64,000 nt of DNA from Propionibacteriaceae bacterium UBA7704 (GTDB lineage Bacteria > Actinomycetota > Actinomycetes > Propionibacteriales > Propionibacteriaceae): contig DLGC01000015.1 of NCBI GenBank assembly GCA_002482525.1, forward strand, positions 92,725 through 156,724, in the 5' to 3' direction. Under the pieces are notes generated by a model. The model saw only the letters and a program-made list of their open reading frames with translations, was not told where the DNA came from and made no database searches. Positions 42,543 through 51,080 of this stretch are shown piece after piece. Numbering within the stretch: position 1 is the first letter of the stretch; each line of letters starts with the position of its first letter. The position numbers and the translations under genes are program-made.

Positions 42543-42721
42543 CATTGGCAGCACTACCGAATACGCCGAGCGCCCTTCCTTCAGAGAACACAATTCACTA
42601 TCCTGAAGTGCATCAGTCTCACAGCGGCAACGATCACCGCTGATCCGCAGTGTCTCGTGGGGTCTCGATGCGGCCCCGCCCCATACCTCAATGTGTCCTG
42701 CCCCCAATGAGGAGAATCATC

Positions 42722-43381
42722 ATGCGACCTACCTTCATAGCCGGTCTCATCGCGACCGGTCTCCTGGCTGGTTCCACCATCAGCCCCGCCCAGGCTCAGC
42801 CATTGACGACCTCAGCCGTCGCCCTCACTGAGCAAGCCGTCACCTTGATGAAGACCAAACGCGCCGACATCGACGGGGATGGCCGCAAAGACACCGTCCG
42901 GCTCTACAAGCTCAGCGCGTCGAAGTGGCGGGTCACCGTCGACACCGCCAAAGGCAAACACGCCAGCAAGCGCTTCACCTCGACCATCGCCCGTGACTGG
43001 GGAGTGAAGTCGCCCTGGGTCGGTCCGAATCGTATGGACGGCCGCGCCGGCGCCGAGCTTCCGTTCATGGTTCAAGGCGGCGACGGCGTGGTGTTCCGGG
43101 TCCTCACCTGGCGCAAAGGTCGACTGGTCAATGAGCCCAGGCTCGCCGGCAATGCGTGGTACGTCGGCGGCCCGCTGCCGGAGTTTCAGTCCTACCGCTT
43201 CTACACCTCTGCCTCGGTGCGCTACGCCGAAGTGGCCTGGCTCACCCCGGACGGTTGGGACTACAAGACCTGCAGCGCCGATGTGAAGCGCTACGCGTGG
43301 AAGTCATCGAAGTGGGTCTTCGTTCGCCAGTACACCGTCTCGGCGGCCGCCGGGGTGTGCCAGCGCTATCCCGGCCTGTGA
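42722..43381 (+). CDS. Secreted protein with a Ca-binding-like repeat
   Basis: 219 residues from ATG 42722, with GAGGAG 7 bases upstream. A Sec signal peptide ends at AQAQ (about residue 25). The mature protein has DIDGDGRKDTVRLYKL (about 50-65), a D-x-D-x-D calcium-type loop as in FG-GAP/dockerin repeats, followed by alternating strands. Two Cys near the end (KTCSADV, GVCQRY) likely form a disulfide. No membrane anchor. Function unknown; an exported surface or enzyme-inhibitor-like protein is possible. Confidence 0.72.
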   Translation: MRPTFIAGLIATGLLAGSTISPAQAQPLTTSAVALTEQAVTLMKTKRADIDGDGRKDTVRLYKLSASKWRVTVDTAKGKHASKRFTSTIARDWGVKSPWVGPNRMDGRAGAELPFMVQGGDGVVFRVLTWRKGRLVNEPRLAGNAWYVGGPLPEFQSYRFYTSASVRYAEVAWLTPDGWDYKTCSADVKRYAWKSSKWVFVRQYTVSAAAGVCQRYPGL

Positions 43382-43397
43382 CCGTCAGCCGCTGCGG

Positions 43398-45095
43398 CTA
43401 CTTGTGAAGTGGCTGCAGCGGCACCAGGGTGGGTCGAGACACCTCGGCGAAGAAGTCATTGCCCTTGTCGTCGACCACGATGAAGGCGGGGAAGTCCTCG
43501 ACCTCGATCTTCCAGATCGCTTCCATGCCGAGTTCGGGATACTCCAGCAGTTCGACCTTCTTGATGCAGTGCTGGGCCAAGACCGCAGCCGGACCACCGA
43601 TCGATCCCAGGTAGAAACCACCATGCTTGGCGCACGCATCGGTCACCTGCTGGCTGCGGTTGCCCTTGGCGAGCATGATCATCGATCCACCAGCGGCCTG
43701 GAACTGGTCGACATAGGAGTCCATGCGGCCGGCGGTTGTCGGACCGAATGAGCCCGAGGCATAGCCCTCGGGAGTCTTGGCGGGTCCGGCGTAGTAGATC
43801 GGATGATCTTTCAGGTATTGCGGCATCTCTTCGCCGGCATCCAAGCGTTCCTTGATTTTGGCGTGAGCGATATCGCGTCCCACGATCACGGTGCCGGTCA
43901 ACGCAAGACGGGTCTTCACCGGGTACTGGCTCAGCTCGGCCAGGATGTCGGCCATCGGACGACGCAGGTCGATCTTGATCGCACCAGCGCCACCCTCAGC
44001 CGCCATCTCGGCTTTGTGCTGGGCGAGTTGTTCATCGGTCATCTCCGGCATGTACTGCGCCGGTTCGAACTCCAACTGCTCGATGAAGACACCCTCAGGG
44101 GTGATCTTGCCCAAGCACTGACGATCGGCCGAACACGACACCGCGATCGCCACCGGCAACGAGGCGCCGTGACGGGGCAGTCGGATCACCCGCACGTCAT
44201 GGCAGAAATACTTGCCGCCGAACTGGGCACCGATCCCGAAGTTGCGAGTCAGTTCGAGGACCTGCTGCTCCAACTCCAGATCACGGAAGCCGTGAGCGCT
44301 GAGGGAACCGGTGGTCGGCAAGGTATCCAGATACTTCGCTGAGGCGTACTTCGCGGTCTTCAAGGCGTACTCCGCCGAGGTTCCACCGATCACGATCGCC
44401 AGGTGGTACGGCGGGCAGGCGGCGGTGCCCAAGCTGCGAATCTTCGCGTCCAGGAAGGCCATCATCGAATCCGGGTTCAGCAGCGCTTTGGTTTCCTGGT
44501 ACAGGTAGCTCTTATTCGCCGAGCCGCCGCCCTTAGCCATGAACAAGAATTTGTAGATGTTCTCGTGCCCGCTCGCGGTGTCGGCGTACAGCTCGATCTG
44601 TGCGGGCAGGTTGTTGCCGGTGTTCTTTTCCTCCCACATAGTGAGCGGTGCGTTCATCGAGTACCGCAAGTTCAGCTTGGTGTAGGCGTCATACACACCC
44701 TTGCTGAGCGGGAGCTCGTCGGTGCCCTCGGTCAACACCTGCTGGCCACGCTTGCCCATGATGATCGCGGTGCCGGTGTCCTGGCACATCGGCAGCACAC
44801 CGCCGGCGGAGATGTTGACGTTCTTCAACAGGTCCATGGCGACGAATTTGTCGTTGTCGCTGGCTTCGGGATCCTCCATGATGGTCCGCAACTGCCGTAA
44901 ATGCGCCGGACGCAGATAGTGGGCGATGTCGTGCATCGCGGTTTCGGCGAGCAATTCCAGCGCTTCTGGAGCCACTTTGAGGAAGCTCCGTCCGTCAGGC
45001 CCGGCGACGGTCTCCACCCCCTGCGTGGTCAGCAGGCGATACTCGGTGGTGTCCTCGCCGATGGGCAGCAGGTCTTCGTAGCGGAACTCGCTCAT
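43398..45095 (-). CDS. fumA: Fumarate hydratase, class I (iron-sulfur)
   Basis: Interconverts fumarate and malate with a [4Fe-4S] cluster. 565 residues from ATG 45095, which has AAGGAG upstream; the longer frame has none. PMCQDTGTA holds one cluster Cys; ACPPYHLAIVIGGTSAEYALK and SCSADRQCLGKI supply the others. The C-terminal part, GSFGPTTAGRMDSYVDQF and MIMLAKGNRSQ, is the fumarase beta domain fused in the same chain. Oxygen-sensitive, which fits an organism that can grow without oxygen. Monocistronic. Confidence 0.95.
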   Translation of the reverse strand: MSEFRYEDLLPIGEDTTEYRLLTTQGVETVAGPDGRSFLKVAPEALELLAETAMHDIAHYLRPAHLRQLRTIMEDPEASDNDKFVAMDLLKNVNISAGGVLPMCQDTGTAIIMGKRGQQVLTEGTDELPLSKGVYDAYTKLNLRYSMNAPLTMWEEKNTGNNLPAQIELYADTASGHENIYKFLFMAKGGGSANKSYLYQETKALLNPDSMMAFLDAKIRSLGTAACPPYHLAIVIGGTSAEYALKTAKYASAKYLDTLPTTGSLSAHGFRDLELEQQVLELTRNFGIGAQFGGKYFCHDVRVIRLPRHGASLPVAIAVSCSADRQCLGKITPEGVFIEQLEFEPAQYMPEMTDEQLAQHKAEMAAEGGAGAIKIDLRRPMADILAELSQYPVKTRLALTGTVIVGRDIAHAKIKERLDAGEEMPQYLKDHPIYYAGPAKTPEGYASGSFGPTTAGRMDSYVDQFQAAGGSMIMLAKGNRSQQVTDACAKHGGFYLGSIGGPAAVLAQHCIKKVELLEYPELGMEAIWKIEVEDFPAFIVVDDKGNDFFAEVSRPTLVPLQPLHK

Positions 45096-45171
45096 GTCAC
45101 TCCTTCGCACAACCGCGCCCATCTTGGCACACCAGCCGAAGAACACCACGCGGCTACGCAGTGTGACCGAA

Positions 45172-45522
45172 TCAGTTCACCCGTCCGCGAGTCGCGAACA
45201 CCAGCAGCGGGGCCGCCAACGCGGTGCACAGACCGGACACGGCGTAGGCCGTCATGACCCCGCTGCAGCCGGACGGCATCGGTAGCGGATTGCCCACCCA
45301 GCCCGATACCACCAGAACCGGTGCGCTGCATTGCATGAAGGAGGTGACTTCGACCGGGGTCAGCAGCATCCACAAACCCGCGAAGCTGGCGATCATCGCC
45401 AACCCACTGCCCGCGCGACGAAACGACCCGGGACGCTTATGCACCTCGTCGACGATGCCGACGATCATTCCCAGTGCAGCGCAGGCCAGAGCGAGCACCA
45501 GCACAACGAACACCCCGATCAT
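45172..45522 (-). CDS. Small membrane protein, four predicted helices
   Basis: 116 residues from ATG 45522, which has GGAGAGG 7 bases upstream; a much longer in-frame ORF crosses acpS antisense and is not used. Hydrophobic segments at about 4-26, 42-58, 65-78 and 88-108; a basic loop follows the first (HKRPGSFRRAGS). Two Cys (MQCSAP, SGCSG) face one side. No family recognised. Divergent from the carrier-protein operon, 228 bases away. Confidence 0.6.
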   Translation of the reverse strand: MIGVFVVLVLALACAALGMIVGIVDEVHKRPGSFRRAGSGLAMIASFAGLWMLLTPVEVTSFMQCSAPVLVVSGWVGNPLPMPSGCSGVMTAYAVSGLCTALAAPLLVFATRGRVN

Positions 45523-45750
45523 TCCCAACCTCTCCAGCACGACACCGCACCCGACAGCCCCCCGGAAGTCATCATGACTTGGGGTGCTTGCGGTTGCCAA
45601 GGCAGTCTCGACCTCGACACGAGGCTGCCAACAACTGCCAATGCGGGCTGTGGTTGCATGCCGTAGCATGTGAAGCGCAATCCGCGCCCCTAGGTCCCGA
45701 TAGGACGGGGACGGCAGTTTCTTACTGTCACGGACTGATTGGAGGCAGAG

Positions 45751-46173
45751 ATGGCGCCGCCCGAATCGCGCTTTGAGCGTGATTCTGTATCGATGCCGCG
45801 TATCGGTTGCGATATCGCCGATGCCCAGAACATTTCGGATTCGGTAAACGCTTTTGGCGAACGCTACCTGGCCCGGATCTACACCGATGCCGAACGCGTC
45901 CAATGCGCTGAGGCGCCCGAGCGGCTCGCTGCCCGATTCGCGGCCAAAGAGGCAGTGCTCAAAGTACTCCGCGCACCGGCAGGTATCAGCTTCCGTGATG
46001 TTGAGATCATTGACGACGAGGATGGCGCACCCCACGTGACGCTGCATCGTCAAGCCCGAGAGGCGGCGCGGGCTCAGCAGCTGGGTCCGATTGCACTATC
46101 CATGAGCCACGAAGGGGGCCTGGCGCTCGCTACCGCGATCAGCCTGCCCACATCAGGATCGCGTCACAGTTGA
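45751..46173 (+). CDS. acpS: Holo-[acyl carrier protein] synthase-like 4'-phosphopantetheinyl transferase
   Basis: 140 residues from ATG 45751 with GGAGG 5 bases upstream. The AcpS pattern is present: RIGCDIADAQNI with the Mg-binding Asp (the usual Gly-Ile/Val-Asp is Gly-Cys-Asp here), ERYLARIYTDAERVQC, RLAARFAAKEAVLKVL with the catalytic Glu-Lys, and ALSMSHEGGLALATAI. It moves phosphopantetheine from CoA to the Ser of a carrier protein. It is the first gene of the five-gene operon and most likely modifies the carrier protein encoded 24 bases downstream, rather than being the general fatty-acid AcpS. Confidence 0.85.
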   Translation: MAPPESRFERDSVSMPRIGCDIADAQNISDSVNAFGERYLARIYTDAERVQCAEAPERLAARFAAKEAVLKVLRAPAGISFRDVEIIDDEDGAPHVTLHRQAREAARAQQLGPIALSMSHEGGLALATAISLPTSGSRHS

Positions 46174-46197
46174 CACATTAGGAAAAAGGGGGAACTG

Positions 46198-46461
46198 GTG
46201 TCTGACCACACCTACGAGGATCGCTTGGCCATTCGCGAGGCGTTGCAACAATTCGGAAGACTCAATCGTCCCGTCGCTCAGCTGAGCGACGACTCGGACC
46301 TTTTCGCTGTGGGGTTCACCTCGCATGCCACGGTGAATGTCATGCTCGCCATCGAGGACGCTCTGGATATCGAGTTTCCCGACGAACTCCTCAATCGCTC
46401 CACCTTCGCATCGATCGATTCGTTGGCCGGCGCGGTTCAACTCTCACGGGGGCAATTGTGA
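46198..46461 (+). CDS. Stand-alone carrier protein for an amino acid (TSHA type)
   Basis: 87 residues, a four-helix carrier protein. The phosphopantetheine site reads VGFTSHATVNVML with the Ser at 42, in place of the DSL of fatty-acid and polyketide carriers. This TSHA-x-VNVML form, followed by AIEDALDIEFPDELL, is what I know from the carrier proteins that pair with amino acid:[carrier protein] ligases in Bradyrhizobium and relatives. GTG start, AAAAGGGGG before it. The GTGA overlap with the dehydrogenase gene couples translation. Predicted to hold an amino acid as a thioester. Confidence 0.9.
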   Translation: MSDHTYEDRLAIREALQQFGRLNRPVAQLSDDSDLFAVGFTSHATVNVMLAIEDALDIEFPDELLNRSTFASIDSLAGAVQLSRGQL

Positions 46462-47606
46462 ACGGACGTTTCGCGGCTCGCGCAGCCGCCGTGGCAGCAG
46501 TCGCTGCAAAATACGCCGACGAGGTCGACTCCAATGCACGGCCTCCTCTGGAGGCCGCCGGTGCGTTGAAGGAACAGCGACTGCTGTCGGCGTCGGTGCC
46601 CACCCAATTCGGTGGTGAGGGTGCCACCATGCTCGAACTGAGCGAGATCGCCACCGAGATCGGCGCGGCGGACGCCAACGCAGGCATGGTCTTCGCGATG
46701 CACCACAGCCAAGCCCTGATCCTGTGGCGACACGGCAGTCGTCCCGGGGTACGGGCCACCATCCAGAAGGTGCTGGACCAGGAGTGGCTGCTGGGTTCGG
46801 CGACCACCGAACGCGGCATCGGCGGCGACGCCCGCCGGTCCAACTGCGCCTTGGAATACCCCGCGCAGGGCCGAGTGAAGGTCGTCAAGGACGCACCGGT
46901 GATCTCCTATGCCGAGGCCGCCGACGCGATTCTGGTGACTGGCCGTTCGAGCGCGGACGCACCGGCCTCCGACCAACGGATGCTGATCTGCCCCAAGGGC
47001 GAGTACGACTTGGAGAAGACCGGAGTGTGGCAAGCGCTTGGTCTGCGGGGCACCGCCAGCGACAGCTTCATCATCACGTGTGAGACCAGCGAGGACAATC
47101 TGCTGGACGACGACTACGGCACCATCTCCTCACACACAGCGCTACCGACGGCCCACCTGTTGTGGTCCTCGGTGTGGCTGGGTATCGCCGCCTCGGCCGC
47201 TGATCAGGCTCGCGCTGCGGTTCGCCGTCAGGCCCGCGCTGCGGTCGGATTCCCGCCGCCGGGACAGTTGCGCCTCGCGGAGCTGTTGGTGGAGCTGCAG
47301 ACCTTCGCCAATATGGTGCGTCATTCCTGCGAGCACTACGACCGCGTGGCCGACGACCCGGCCGTGCTGGGCTCGATCTCGTTCGCCTTGGAGATGAACT
47401 CGCTGAAGGTCAGTTCTGCGAACGCGGTCGTCAAACTGGTTCTGGATGCGTTGCGCATCGTCGGCATCGCTGGTTACCGCACCGATACGCCGCAGTCTCT
47501 GTCGCGGCAGGTGCGCGATGCCCTGGGGGCACCGATTCAGATCAACAATGATCGGCTGCTCACCAACAATGCACCGCTGTCGCTGATGGCGAAGGTCAAT
47601 CTGTGA
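46458..47606 (+). CDS. Acyl-CoA-dehydrogenase-like flavoprotein
   Basis: 382 residues with the acyl-CoA dehydrogenase fold: helical N-domain (ARAAAVAAVAAKYADEVDS, LKEQRLLSASVPTQFGGEGATMLELSEIATEIGAADANAG), middle beta domain (LLGSATTERGIGGDARR, ALGLRGTASDSFIIT), and C-terminal four-helix bundle (QLRLAELLVELQTFANMVRH, DALRIVGIAGYRTDTPQSLSRQVRDALGAPIQINNDR region). The order of strands suits FAD binding. Catalytic Glu not securely placed. Given its neighbours it probably oxidises an aminoacyl group on the carrier protein, as flavin dehydrogenases of the prolyl-carrier type do. Starts at GTG 46458 within the previous stop and overlaps the ligase by GTGA. Confidence 0.85.
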   Translation: MNGRFAARAAAVAAVAAKYADEVDSNARPPLEAAGALKEQRLLSASVPTQFGGEGATMLELSEIATEIGAADANAGMVFAMHHSQALILWRHGSRPGVRATIQKVLDQEWLLGSATTERGIGGDARRSNCALEYPAQGRVKVVKDAPVISYAEAADAILVTGRSSADAPASDQRMLICPKGEYDLEKTGVWQALGLRGTASDSFIITCETSEDNLLDDDYGTISSHTALPTAHLLWSSVWLGIAASAADQARAAVRRQARAAVGFPPPGQLRLAELLVELQTFANMVRHSCEHYDRVADDPAVLGSISFALEMNSLKVSSANAVVKLVLDALRIVGIAGYRTDTPQSLSRQVRDALGAPIQINNDRLLTNNAPLSLMAKVNL

Positions 47607-48529
47607 CCGATCTCGAACAGCCCTGGCAAGCCCTGCGGGACCGGCTCATCGACGCCGGCCTGTTGGCGGAATTGGGTGAGCCGGGCATCGTCGCTCTCGG
47701 TGGTGATTTCAACCGAGTCTTCGATGCTTTGGACGCCCTGTACGTGCACACCTTCGCCGACCTGTCGGCCGAAGTGTGGAGGTTTCCGCCAGTGGAGCCC
47801 AAGGGGCTGTTCGAGAAGACCGACTATGTGGCCTCCTTCCCGCAACTGACCGGCGCACTGTCGGCCTTCACTGGCGACACCCGCGACCATGCGGAACTGT
47901 TGCGGCTGCGCGCCACAGATCAGCAGTGGGAGGACATGCTCCATCCGGCCGGACTGATGATGAGTCCGGCTGCTTGCCATCCGCTGTACGAGGTGCTCGC
48001 GGGCACACTGCCGGCGTCCGGACGTACCTGTGAGGTGCTGGGGAGCTGTTTTCGGCACGAGCCGAGTCCGGACCCGATGCGCATGCAGACCTTCCGTATG
48101 CACGAGTTCGTCCATGCCGGTACTGCGGCATCGGCGTTGGCGCACCGCGACGAGACCGCTGCCCGCTTGGTGGCGATGCTGGAATCGCTGGGCCTGGAGA
48201 TTATCTACGAGCCGGCCAACGACCCCTTCTTCGGTCGAGCCGGCAAAGTCATGGCGGCCAGCCAGCGGGAGGCCGCCTTGAAGTTCGAACTGCTGACCAC
48301 GGTGTACGGCCCGGACCTGCCGGCGACGGCGATCGGTTCGGCCAACTATCACAACGACCACTTCGGTCAGGCCTTCGGCATTCGCAGCGCGGACGGCGAG
48401 ATCGCTCACACCGCGTGCCTCGGCTTGGGTCTGGAGCGAACCGTGCTCGCGCTGCTCTCCCGCCATGGCATGTCGGTGGCCGACTGGCCGCAGTCGGTGC
48501 GATCGGTGCTGTGGCCATCGAATGAGTAA
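47603..48529 (+). CDS. Amino acid:[carrier protein] ligase (class II aaRS homologue)
   Basis: 308 residues, far shorter than a tRNA synthetase and without a tRNA-binding arm. It is the catalytic core of a seryl-tRNA-synthetase-like class II enzyme: motif 2 as SCFRHEPSPDPMRMQTFRMHEF (149-169 region) and motif 3 as LGLGLERTVLALL (273-285). Cys125 (SPAAC), Glu168 (RMHEF) and Cys272 (HTACLG) have almost the spacing of the zinc ligands Cys131, Glu176, Cys279 of the Bradyrhizobium enzyme. Such enzymes activate glycine or alanine with ATP and load a carrier protein. GTG start; overlaps both neighbours. Confidence 0.92.
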   Translation: MTDLEQPWQALRDRLIDAGLLAELGEPGIVALGGDFNRVFDALDALYVHTFADLSAEVWRFPPVEPKGLFEKTDYVASFPQLTGALSAFTGDTRDHAELLRLRATDQQWEDMLHPAGLMMSPAACHPLYEVLAGTLPASGRTCEVLGSCFRHEPSPDPMRMQTFRMHEFVHAGTAASALAHRDETAARLVAMLESLGLEIIYEPANDPFFGRAGKVMAASQREAALKFELLTTVYGPDLPATAIGSANYHNDHFGQAFGIRSADGEIAHTACLGLGLERTVLALLSRHGMSVADWPQSVRSVLWPSNE

Positions 48530-50084
48530 CCACCACGGCTGGTTCGGCGACCCTGCGATCCTGGCCGCTGTCCAACTGCCACCCCGAGCATCGCTGGGGG
48601 TGGTGCTGTGCCCGCCGCTGGGCCAAGAGGGGGTGATCGCCTATCGCGGTCTGCGGCTGCTCGCCGATCAGCTCCAACAGCGCGACATCGCCTCGATTCG
48701 CTACGACCCGCCCGGGCACGGCGATTCGGCGCCCAGCGATGATCCTGAGGCGTTTTTCGACGGCGCTCGCCGGGCGGCCGATCTGTTGCGATCGTGTGGC
48801 TGCAGCGAGATCTGCTTCGTCGGCCTGTCCTCGGCATCCCTGATCGCCAGCGAGGTCACCCAACCCGGCGACCTGCTGGTGCTGTGGAGCCCTCAGCCTT
48901 CAGGGCGGTCCTGGCTGCGCAAAGCACGGACGCTGGCGACTCTCGAACTAGGCACAGGGCGTATCAGTGACGGCATCGAATCCCTGATCGGCTTGGAGCT
49001 GACGTCCGCGGAAGCCGAACGCCTCGGTGCGGTCAAACTGCGCCTACCCGAAGGCGCGCCGGCATTGGTCGCGGTGCGCGCAGGTGAAGCGGCGCCCCCG
49101 GGACTGACCGAGGCCGAAGTGGTCGAGGTCCCCGGCACTGCGGAGTTCCTGGACACCCCGAGTATGACCTCGGTCTTGCCTGCCGAAGCCATCACGACGA
49201 TCGCCGATTGGTTGGCCGACCATGTCAGCGGGAGCCTCACCGACCTTGTCGCACCGGCGCTGCGTCCGGAGTTGGAGCTGGAAAACGCTGTGGAGCGCGT
49301 TCGGTGGCTCGGTCCGAACGGGCTGTTCGCCATCGAGTGCATGCCGAAGGACGCCGACGAGAACACCCCCCTGGTGTTGCTGCATTCCGGCGCAGCCGAG
49401 CATCGCATCGGCGCCGGTGACTATCAGGTACGGCTTGCGCGACTACTCGCCGAGGACGGCGCGGCGTCGGTTCGGGCCGATCGCCGCAGCGCCGGGGAGA
49501 CCGGAACGGTACGCACCGACGAGCCATCGCTGTTCTATTCCGGGGAATGGATGGCCGATCAGGATGCGATCATCGCTGCCCTCGGCGTCTCCGGCGAACG
49601 ACTGGCGCTGACCGGGCTGTGTGCCGGCGGCTGGTTGGCGGGGCAGCGGACCGTGGTGGACCCGCGCCTGATCGTCGACATTCATCCCTTGGAATACCGC
49701 ATCGATCCGGCACCGGCCGGCGAATACGTCGACGAGATCACCACTGAGGCGACGCAGCTGCCCGGCGAGGAGGCGCTGCGCCACTGGTATCGGCGCTTCG
49801 CTCCGGTGTGGCTGCGACAGCTCCGCGACCGGTGGAAGGGACGCGCCCCTGCGGGGCCCTTCCTGGTTTCGGCGACGAAGCGGGCCGGTCACACGGTGCT
49901 GATCTTCAGTGATCTGGAGAAGATGATCTTCGAGCGACGCGGCGGACCCCAGGCCGCGGCCCGATTGGACGGCATCGAATTGGTCGACGTGGGCAGTTCC
50001 GACCATGCCTTGTATGCCCGCCCCACCCGGGAGCGCATCATCGCTGAGGTGCGCGCCCAAGTGGCCAAGGCTTTCCAGCTCTGA
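48522..50084 (+). CDS. Tandem alpha/beta-hydrolase with cysteine nucleophile
   Basis: 520 residues, two alpha/beta-hydrolase units. Unit 1 (about 1-235): VVLCPPLGQEG, SIRYDPPGHGDS, and an elbow ICFVGLSSASLIAS. Unit 2 (about 255-520): PLVLLHSGAAEHRIG, SVRADRRSAGETGT, the elbow LTGLCAGGWLAG with Cys as nucleophile, and SSDHALYARPT with the catalytic His. Cys instead of Ser is known in some thioesterases and acyltransferases and favours transfer over hydrolysis. As the last gene of the operon, overlapping the ligase by 8 bases, it is the likely release or transfer enzyme for the carrier-bound product. Confidence 0.85.
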   Translation: MSNHHGWFGDPAILAAVQLPPRASLGVVLCPPLGQEGVIAYRGLRLLADQLQQRDIASIRYDPPGHGDSAPSDDPEAFFDGARRAADLLRSCGCSEICFVGLSSASLIASEVTQPGDLLVLWSPQPSGRSWLRKARTLATLELGTGRISDGIESLIGLELTSAEAERLGAVKLRLPEGAPALVAVRAGEAAPPGLTEAEVVEVPGTAEFLDTPSMTSVLPAEAITTIADWLADHVSGSLTDLVAPALRPELELENAVERVRWLGPNGLFAIECMPKDADENTPLVLLHSGAAEHRIGAGDYQVRLARLLAEDGAASVRADRRSAGETGTVRTDEPSLFYSGEWMADQDAIIAALGVSGERLALTGLCAGGWLAGQRTVVDPRLIVDIHPLEYRIDPAPAGEYVDEITTEATQLPGEEALRHWYRRFAPVWLRQLRDRWKGRAPAGPFLVSATKRAGHTVLIFSDLEKMIFERRGGPQAAARLDGIELVDVGSSDHALYARPTRERIIAEVRAQVAKAFQL

Positions 50085-50105
50085 GCTGTGCCGTAGCACC
50101 CCGCG

Positions 50106-51080
50106 CTAGGCGATGTCGACCAAGGATTGCCGAATCGCATTCGCCGAGGTGCGCAGCAGGCTGAGTTCGTGGGCGTCCATGGGGAACTCGAAGACCCGTT
50201 CGATGCCATTGGGACCTACCAGGCTGGGCACCGAAAGAGCCACCTCGGAGATTCCGCGGTAGTTGGTGAGCACGCTGGACAGCGGCCAGATCTTGCGTTG
50301 ATCGTTCAGCATGGCTTCAACCAGACGCGCGCCGGCCAGCCCAATCGCGTAGTTCGTCGCCCCTTTGCCCTCAATGATCTCGTAGGCGGCGTGCACGGTG
50401 TCATGGGCGATATCGGCCAGCACCTCTTCGGTGAAGATGCGACGTCCGCTGAGGTCGGTCCAGTCCCGGATCGGCAACTGGGCGATCGTGGCGCTGGACC
50501 AGATCGGGAACTCGGTGTCGCCGTGTTCGCCGAACATGGCGGCATGCACATTGCTCAGCGACACCCCGGCTCGCTGGGCGATGGCCCACCGCAGCCGTGA
50601 GGTATCCAGCAGGGTTCCGGTGGAGATGACCCGTCCGGCCGGCAGACCGCTGACGCGCTGGGCCACCACGGTGAGCACATCGCACGGGTTGGTGACCAGC
50701 ACCACGACCGCGTTCGGGGCCTGCTCCAACAGCCGCGGCACGAGGTCCTTCATGATCTGGGCGTTCACGCCGGCCAGTTCCAGGCGGGTCTGGCCCGGGT
50801 GCTGGCGGGCACCCGCAGTGATGATGATCACCGAGGAGTTGGCCACCACCCGAATATCCGAGCCGCCGGTCACCACGGTTGACGGCGTGAACTGCGTGCC
50901 GTGGGCGAGGTCATGGACCTCGGCTTGCACCTTCTTGTCGTTGATGTCGTAGAGCGCAATCTGGCGGGCCGACCCTCGAATGAGGGCGGCATAGGCGATC
51001 GACGTTCCCACCGAGCCGGCTCCGACCACGGTGAGTTTCGAGTTGGCGAGGTTGTGACTCCCGCTCTTGTTGGCGTCCAC
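50106..51080 (-). CDS. ldh: L-lactate dehydrogenase
   Basis: Interconverts pyruvate and L-lactate with NAD. 324 residues. LTVVGAGSVGTSIAYAAL is the NAD loop and ALYDINDKKVQAEVHDL its Asp; the substrate loop is GARQHPGQTRLEL with the conserved Gln that favours lactate over malate, and Arg follows it. ISTGTLLDTSRLR and FGEHGDTEFPIWSSA carry the catalytic Asp-His pair. Monocistronic, convergent with the carrier-protein operon. Confidence 0.95.
   Translation of the reverse strand: MDANKSGSHNLANSKLTVVGAGSVGTSIAYAALIRGSARQIALYDINDKKVQAEVHDLAHGTQFTPSTVVTGGSDIRVVANSSVIIITAGARQHPGQTRLELAGVNAQIMKDLVPRLLEQAPNAVVVLVTNPCDVLTVVAQRVSGLPAGRVISTGTLLDTSRLRWAIAQRAGVSLSNVHAAMFGEHGDTEFPIWSSATIAQLPIRDWTDLSGRRIFTEEVLADIAHDTVHAAYEIIEGKGATNYAIGLAGARLVEAMLNDQRKIWPLSSVLTNYRGISEVALSVPSLVGPNGIERVFEFPMDAHELSLLRTSANAIRQSLVDIA

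Noticed and set aside
45693..45711. GTCCCG...CGGGGAC repeat before acpS resembling the pilus-locus sites
   Set aside because: The spacing differs from the six sites at the flp locus and a single imperfect copy is expected by chance in GC-rich DNA.
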